Source: an uncultured Pseudomonadota bacterium (GTDB taxonomy: Bacteria; SAR324; NAC60-12). Taken from it: a stretch of 7,554 nt of DNA. Of this stretch, positions 5,775 through 7,554 are shown piece after piece (positions within the stretch are counted from its first letter, which is position 1; the number at the start of each line of letters is the position of its first letter). The position numbers and the translations under genes are program-made. Location: positions 1 to 7,554 of the forward strand of contig CAJXDX010000082.1 of assembly GCA_913052275.1 (NCBI GenBank), given 5' to 3'. The notes under the pieces are model-generated. The model saw only the letters and a list, made by a program, of their open reading frames with translations. It did not search any database and had not been told where the DNA came from.

Positions 5775-7487
5775 TTAAGCGGAAGTTATAGACAAAATTT
5801 CCTCAACAGTTGTTAAACCATAAAGAATTTTGTTAACGCCATCTCGGCGCAAAGTAATCATGTTTTCTTTCAAACACTGTTTTTTGATCGAAGCATCGTC
5901 ACTGTTTTCCAAAATTGTTTTTTTAATTTCCTCGCTCATTACCAACAATTCATGAATGCCGATCCGTCCTCGATATCCTGTATTGCGACATTTATCACAT
6001 CCTTCCCCTCTACAAAATTTCTTACCCATCTTGCGGAAGCTTTGGGCGTTAATCCTCAGTTCCCGGAGCTGTTCCGGATGTGGTTCATAACTTATTTTGC
6101 ATTCCGGACAAATCCTACGTACAAGCCTCTGTGCAAGTACGCCTATTATTGTTGAGGTAACAAGGAATGGTTCAATTCCCATGTCAATCAGGCGGGTAAT
6201 GGTTGCAGGAGCACTGTTTGTGTGAACAGTGCTGAAAACAAGATGACCGGTCAAAGCAGACTGTATGGCTATTTGTGCAGTTTCAGAGTCACGCATCTCT
6301 CCAACCATAATAACATCAGGATCCTGCCTCAAAACTGATCGTAATGCGTTTGCAAAGTTCAATCCCAGCTTTGGCTTAATTTCGATCTGACTGTAGCCTG
6401 CAAGTTTGTATTCAACAGGATCTTCAATGGTAATTACATTATGAGCCTCATTATCAATTTCAGCAAGGGATGCATAGAGTGTTGTGGTTTTTCCACTGCC
6501 TGTAGGGCCGGTTACCAGAATTATGCCCCCGCTGCTGTGAACCATGTTGTCATAAGGGTTCAGAATATATTCTGCCAAACCCAGCTGGCGCAGGTGCATT
6601 AATTTTTCATCCTGATAAAGCAATCGCATCACTATTTTTTCACCATGAACAGTCGGTGCTGTTGAGACTCTTATATCAATTTTTCTTCCTGCAATCAGCA
6701 CCATTGAGCGTCCGTCCTGGGGCAACCCTTTTTGTGCAATATCAAGGCGTGACATGACTTTAACACGGTTTACAACAGTCACATGTACCAGCCGGGGAAA
6801 AACAGTTGCTTGCTGCAAAACACCGTCAATACGGTAACGAACTACTGAATCCCGGGGCGTTGGATCTATGTGGACATCACTAGCCTCTTCTTTTGCTGCC
6901 TGCCAAAGAAGACTGTTTACCAGGCGTTTAATCGGTTCTTCATCGGTTGCGTCCAGCAAATCCTCAGGTTCCTCAACTGCCAGTATATTTTCAAACGTTT
7001 CCTCTGAATCCAGCTGATCAACTGCTTCTTCAGTGGTTGCAGAAGATTCATCATACGCCCGATTAATCAAATCCAGCACTGCCTGCTTGTGTGAAAGTAT
7101 TGGTTGAATATGACACTTGAAATGCCTGGCCAGATCATCCAGAGGCTGTGAAAGGGCAGGATTTTCAATGGCAACTTCCAGTGTGTTTCTCTCTTTTTTC
7201 AGCGGGAAGAATATATTTTTTTTGGCATAACGAATCGGAATGAATTGAGTGAATTCCCTCACCACCGGGGAATCGTTAAAATTTTCCCTGTACTCCAGTT
7301 CATAATATGAAGCCAATGCCTGTTGAAATACTGCTTCGCTGGTAACTTTATGTTTGAGAAATACTTCTTTCAATCCATCTGTGTTTTCTCGGTAAGCGAG
7401 CATCTGTTCATGCAGGGGCTCCAGTGTGTCTGGAGACGTACCGTAGCGTTCCACTAAAATTTCAACAACCGGGTGATAGTTGTCCAT
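5775..7487 (-). CDS. gspE: Type II secretion system assembly ATPase GspE (GspE/PulE family)
   Basis: Cytoplasmic hexameric ATPase that powers pseudopilus assembly in type II secretion. 570 residues. An N-terminal domain related to MshEN/T2SSE_N covers about 40-145, then an acidic linker (150-184), and the catalytic part begins at EEPIKRLVNSLL. Motifs: SDVHIDP (203-209), PQDGR (256-260), Walker A GPTGSGKTT (327-335), Asp box ITIEDPVEY (352-360), Walker B DVIMVGEMRD (391-400), His box GHLVFSTVHT (414-423), and the zinc tetracysteine Cys460/Cys463 with Cys497/Cys500 (Cys492 is an extra). DMGIEPFL and GVLAQRLVR favour GspE over PilB, though a type IV pilus or MSHA-like role is not excluded. The ATG at 7487 is the first after an in-frame stop, but no Shine-Dalgarno precedes it. 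It lies 19 bases after an upstream gene; no gspF follows. Confidence 0.92.
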   Translation of the reverse strand: MDNYHPVVEILVERYGTSPDTLEPLHEQMLAYRENTDGLKEVFLKHKVTSEAVFQQALASYYELEYRENFNDSPVVREFTQFIPIRYAKKNIFFPLKKERNTLEVAIENPALSQPLDDLARHFKCHIQPILSHKQAVLDLINRAYDESSATTEEAVDQLDSEETFENILAVEEPEDLLDATDEEPIKRLVNSLLWQAAKEEASDVHIDPTPRDSVVRYRIDGVLQQATVFPRLVHVTVVNRVKVMSRLDIAQKGLPQDGRSMVLIAGRKIDIRVSTAPTVHGEKIVMRLLYQDEKLMHLRQLGLAEYILNPYDNMVHSSGGIILVTGPTGSGKTTTLYASLAEIDNEAHNVITIEDPVEYKLAGYSQIEIKPKLGLNFANALRSVLRQDPDVIMVGEMRDSETAQIAIQSALTGHLVFSTVHTNSAPATITRLIDMGIEPFLVTSTIIGVLAQRLVRRICPECKISYEPHPEQLRELRINAQSFRKMGKKFCRGEGCDKCRNTGYRGRIGIHELLVMSEEIKKTILENSDDASIKKQCLKENMITLRRDGVNKILYGLTTVEEILSITSA

Positions 7488-7506
7488 AGAATGCTTTTGC
7501 TTAGGA

Positions 7507-7554
7507 TCAGTGTTTCAGTTTAAGGATTATAATTGTTTCTCCGTCAATTTCCTT
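7507..7554 (-). CDS. C-terminal end of an upstream gene, cut by window edge
   Basis: An open frame enters from the right edge and ends at TGA (7509-7507). Its 15 visible residues read KEIDGETIIILKLKH. The alternating charged and hydrophobic pattern looks like a terminal beta strand, and the stop lies 19 bases before gspE, as expected for the previous gene of the same operon. In gsp operons that neighbour is often gspD or gspC, and a strand like this could end a PDZ-type domain as in GspC, but 15 residues are too few to identify it. Confidence 0.5.
   Translation of the reverse strand, partial: KEIDGETIIILKLKH

Noticed and set aside
5952..6155. Plus-strand frame opposite the zinc-finger region of gspE
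   Set aside because: Fully inside gspE, whose tetracysteine and neighbouring motifs are intact; no independent support.
7513..7541. TTGACG and TATAAT near the right edge as a gspE promoter
   Set aside because: The two hexamers are only 10 bases apart, far from the usual 16-18, and they lie within what reads as the coding end of the upstream gene.

Overview
The window is a compact, moderately AT-rich stretch in which every supportable gene lies on the minus strand, so it reads from right to left. It looks like a Gram-negative, proteobacteria-type genome: it has a type II secretion assembly ATPase and a periplasmic-binding-protein ABC importer with a Sec signal peptide. I cannot name the lineage from the sequence alone.

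Right part (5775-7554): the last 15 codons of an unidentified gene, then a complete GspE-type secretion ATPase. No gspF-like gene follows gspE, so the secretion unit appears to end there. An intergenic region of about 420 bases (5355-5774) contains no convincing gene. It does hold a cluster of short hairpins, one of them terminator-like, and a possible promoter for the next unit.

Left part (1-5354): a complete five-gene transporter operon of the hydrophobic amino acid uptake (HAAT/Liv) family, cut only at its far end. The order is substrate-binding protein, LivH-type permease, LivM-type permease, LivG-type ATPase, LivF-type ATPase (partial at the left edge). The permease and ATPase genes are packed tightly: livH/livM and livM/livG overlap by ATGA, and livG/livF are 2 bases apart. 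The binding-protein gene is separated from livH by 171 bases containing strong stem-loops, the usual arrangement for making more binding protein than membrane parts. The binding protein captures ligand in the periplasm, the two permeases form the channel, and the two ATPases power import. The ligand is probably an amino acid or a related small compound, but sequence alone does not fix it.

I found no mobile element, CRISPR array, tRNA or rRNA, and no clearly undescribed system. The points most worth a second look are the hairpin-rich leader before the binding-protein gene, the extra ~100-residue membrane domain at the N-terminus of the LivH-type permease, and the cysteine-bearing loops in both permeases.
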